Source of the DNA: Paenibacillus graminis
GTDB taxonomy: Bacteria; Bacillota; Bacilli; Paenibacillales; Paenibacillaceae
DNA length: 64,000 nt
Direction of reading: 5' to 3'
Assembly: GCF_000758705.1 (NCBI RefSeq)
Contig: NZ_CP009287.1
Coordinates: 6,572,001-6,636,000 of the forward strand
The notes below the pieces were generated by a model. That model was not told the origin of the DNA and did no database searches. It was given only the letters and a program-made list of their open reading frames with translations. Positions 62,242 through 64,000 of the stretch are shown in pieces. The position numbers and the translations under genes were made by a program. Every line of letters starts with the position of its first letter. Position 1 is the first letter of the stretch.

Positions 62242-62470
62242 AATGAAAGAGCCCCCAAAGTGTTATTTTAAAATAAAAGAAAGTATAAGTTTTACCTATA
62301 CCTTAAACCATCTATTTCTCACTGGAACGGTTACCGTGCTTATATGGACGGAGCAGCCGTTACCTCTTAAATGAGTAAAATAGTTAGTTAGTCCCAAATT
62401 TAAAAATACCATACTTTAGGGGATGGATACAATGAAATAAAACTGAATTATTCCTTAAATTCCGAAAATC

Positions 62471-62758
62471 TTATGGCTTTGAGGCCACGGCGACCTCACG
62501 CTTTTTTCCTGTTGTTTTTTTATATTTAATTTTTGTGGCTTCTCCCCCCCGAAGATGGCGAATCGATTTGTGATATTCGAGAATGTGCTTCACCTGATCG
62601 GCCAGATCAGGGTTGATCTCGGGCAACCGCTCCGTTAAATCTTTATGCACCGTGCTTTTAGAAACGCCAAATTCCTTGGCTATGGTCCGGACCGTATGCC
62701 TGGTTTCCACGATGCAGCGTCCGATTTTAATCGTCCGTTCCTTGATGTAATCGTGCAC
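62471..62758 (-). CDS. spoIIID: Sporulation transcriptional regulator SpoIIID
   Basis: DNA-binding regulator of mother-cell genes between sigma-E and sigma-K. Start is the GTG at 62756-62758 (reading HDYIKERTIKIGRCIVE), with GGGAGG seven bases upstream; the frame continues upstream to a TTG, which lies outside the family N-terminus. 95 residues with helix-turn-helix TVRTIAKEFGVSKSTVHKDL and the basic LRGGEATKIKYKK tail. A good sigma-E promoter stands just upstream, fitting the known control. Confidence 0.95.
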   Translation of the reverse strand: MHDYIKERTIKIGRCIVETRHTVRTIAKEFGVSKSTVHKDLTERLPEINPDLADQVKHILEYHKSIRHLRGGEATKIKYKKTTGKKREVAVASKP

Positions 62759-62791
62759 GCTCCCGCCTCCCAACTGTGGATAGTTTGGTAC

Positions 62792-62819
62792 ATTATATGA
62801 GGGGCGGGCCTATATATTC
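62792..62819 (-). promoter_or_regulatory. Sigma-E promoter for spoIIID
   Basis: GAATATA (62813-62819), 13-base spacer, CATATAAT (62792-62799) on the minus strand: one mismatch in each element against the sigma-E consensus. Confidence 0.75.
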
Positions 62820-63010
62820 GCGCTTTCAGGACGTGACAAGCTTCTGAAGGCTCATTTTATTTCCTGGACAACCTAAAATACCCTTCCGGGCAATGAAATG
62901 AGGAACAAAACGGATACACTGTATTTCACTGTAGTTCACTGGATGATGTAGCTGTAGTGAATTTCAATTTAGCGTTTGCCCGAAGCCCCCTTCGTGAATC
63001 CGGCGGCAAT

Positions 63011-63200
63011 TCCAAGTGGAAAAAAGATCATTGATTTGCCCAGCACACGGATCTCCACGGCCTAAGTTGGAAAAAGGATCACTAATTCAGCTCATTTCGC
63101 TCCTGAAGGGGTAAAATAGAGCAATGAAGTTTCCTTTTTCCACTTAAATCTCCCATTTATTGATTTAGAGGAGAAATAAGTTCCTTTTTTCCAACTAGCG
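63011..63200. repeat. Nested imperfect inverted repeats upstream of spoIIID
   Basis: Inner arms about 63063-63082 with 63126-63147 and outer arms about 63011-63030 with 63176-63200, each carrying a GGAAAAA-type and TTTTTCC-type partner. This gap of about 510 bases (62759-63267) also holds the spoIIID promoter and the spoIIQ terminator, and no gene. Confidence 0.6.
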
Positions 63201-63224
63201 ATTGTTCACCTGCTTCCTAAAAAA

Positions 63225-63254
63225 CTAAAAAACAGGAGGCTCGGCAGCCTCCTG
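63225..63254 (-). terminator. Terminator after spoIIQ
   Basis: A perfect nine-bp stem (63233-63241 with 63246-63254) with a four-base loop and six Ts on the minus strand. Confidence 0.93.
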
Positions 63255-63267
63255 CTAAATTCTCAGC

Positions 63268-64000
63268 TTAGCGCTGCGGCAGTAAATCGGAAGGGTTGAC
63301 CGGCTTGCCATCCTCGTACACTTCAAAGTGCACATGGTTGCCAAGATTCTTCTCGATTTCACTGCGGCCAGCGGTTGCCAGCATGTCGCCTTGCTTCACT
63401 TCATCGCCCTGTTTCACCTTGGTGTCACCGAGGCTTTGGTATACGGTCTTCAAATTGCCTGGGCTTGTGATCTCAACAACCTTGCCGAATACCGGAACAT
63501 CTTCAACCCGCGTAACCTCACCACTGAGTGCAGCTTTGACATCAAAAGGCTGATTGTCTTCACGGGCAATGTCGATACCTGCGTTAGGCACGAAGGTGTC
63601 ATTATACTGCACCATGGCTGCCACATGATTCTCTTCGGTCCCATTCTCATCATAGAATGGCTTAACTACTTCTACATCAGCCGGGTTGGCTACCGGCCAG
63701 ACCAGGCTTTCGGCCGAGGCAACCACTTCGAGTGCTGCAGGGTCATCTTTGGCTGCTCCTGCTCCTGCCTCAGTCCCTGTACCTGCAGCTTCCTGAGAAA
63801 CGACGGCGGCGGTGTCCGGATTCAGCGGCTTCTGGCCTGCGTCCTGATAGACCCACACCAAGGTTAGTATAATTGCCGCTGCCGCCGTGTAGACTGCCGG
63901 GAATACCCAGCGTTTAGATAACATTCTGTTCCATGAAGAAGGCTTAGCGCCTGAATCTCCCTGCTTGTTTTTGAGAGATTCATCATGGTTTTCCTTGTTT
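63268..64000 (-). CDS. spoIIQ: SpoIIQ-like M23-fold protein, N-terminus cut by the window edge
   Basis: Forespore membrane protein forming, with SpoIIIAH, the channel between forespore and mother cell. At least 243 residues; the frame stays open to the window edge through a charged stretch (NKEN, then SSWNRMLSKRW), so the first codons lie outside; the ATG at 63924 is probably internal. One membrane segment (VFPAVYTAAAAIILTLVWVY), an Ala- and Glu-rich link, then an M23 peptidase fold (DVKAALSGEVTRVEDVP, TVYQSLGDTKVKQGDEVKQGD, NHVHFEVYEDGKPVNPSDLL). The first zinc His of the HxGxD motif is Asn (NAGID), so it is probably not a peptidase, like Bacillus SpoIIQ. Confidence 0.9.
   Translation of the reverse strand, partial: NKENHDESLKNKQGDSGAKPSSWNRMLSKRWVFPAVYTAAAAIILTLVWVYQDAGQKPLNPDTAAVVSQEAAGTGTEAGAGAAKDDPAALEVVASAESLVWPVANPADVEVVKPFYDENGTEENHVAAMVQYNDTFVPNAGIDIAREDNQPFDVKAALSGEVTRVEDVPVFGKVVEITSPGNLKTVYQSLGDTKVKQGDEVKQGDMLATAGRSEIEKNLGNHVHFEVYEDGKPVNPSDLLPQR

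Noticed and set aside
1..64000. tRNA, rRNA, CRISPR, insertion-sequence or prophage features
   Set aside because: No cloverleaf, repeat-spacer array, transposase or phage structural gene was recognised on either strand; small non-coding RNAs cannot be excluded by eye.

Overview
The window reads as a chromosomal segment of a spore-forming, motile, S-layered Firmicute, most likely Paenibacillus. Supporting this: a Bacillus-type RF2 with its programmed frameshift, SecA next to a long-form HPF, four S-layer-homology (SLH) proteins together with the pyruvyltransferase CsaB, alpha/beta-type SASP, SpoIIID and a SpoIIQ-like protein, DegS/DegU, ComF, and a Bacillus-type late flagellar operon. Almost every gene lies on the minus strand, so transcription runs from high to low coordinates. 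The one clear plus-strand gene is at 8848-9723.

Layout. 1-6.8 kb: housekeeping genes (argC fragment, YitT-type membrane protein, prfB, secA, hpf). 7.0-10.4 kb: a small SLH protein, the plus-strand orphan gene with a near-perfect sigma-D promoter, flanked by two copies of a structured leader element, and a cold-shock gene. 10.6-19.1 kb: an AT-rich island for a nonulosonic acid (pseudaminic-acid type) and a Maf-type glycosyltransferase. 19.2-27.6 kb: late flagellar genes (fliT, fliS, fliD, flaG, hag, csrA, fliW, flgL, flgK, flgN, flgM, yvyF). 27.7-30.7 kb: comFC and comFA. 31.2-36.6 kb: a GT2-like fragment, degU-degS and a phosphodiester glycosidase. 36.8-51.3 kb: S-layer proteins interspersed with metK, a SASP gene and two orphan genes. 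51.4-58.5 kb: secondary cell-wall polymer genes (tagO, tagA, csaB, a DUF5693-type membrane protein, pgcA). 58.5-64 kb: fabZ, an EpuA-like protein, flhP, flhO, mbl, spoIIID and spoIIQ (cut by the window edge).

How the parts work together. Two surface systems dominate. The flagellar block makes the filament, with sigma-D promoters visible before yvyF, flgM, hag and flaG and a FliW-CsrA circuit acting on the hag leader; the downstream island is predicted to make the activated sugar that Maf attaches to flagellin. The wall block makes SLH proteins and the pyruvylated polymer to which they bind. No tRNA, rRNA, CRISPR array, prophage or insertion sequence was recognised. Start codons were moved from the longest open frame wherever a Shine-Dalgarno sequence or family alignment argued for it; non-ATG starts are common here. 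All promoter, terminator and repeat calls were made by eye.
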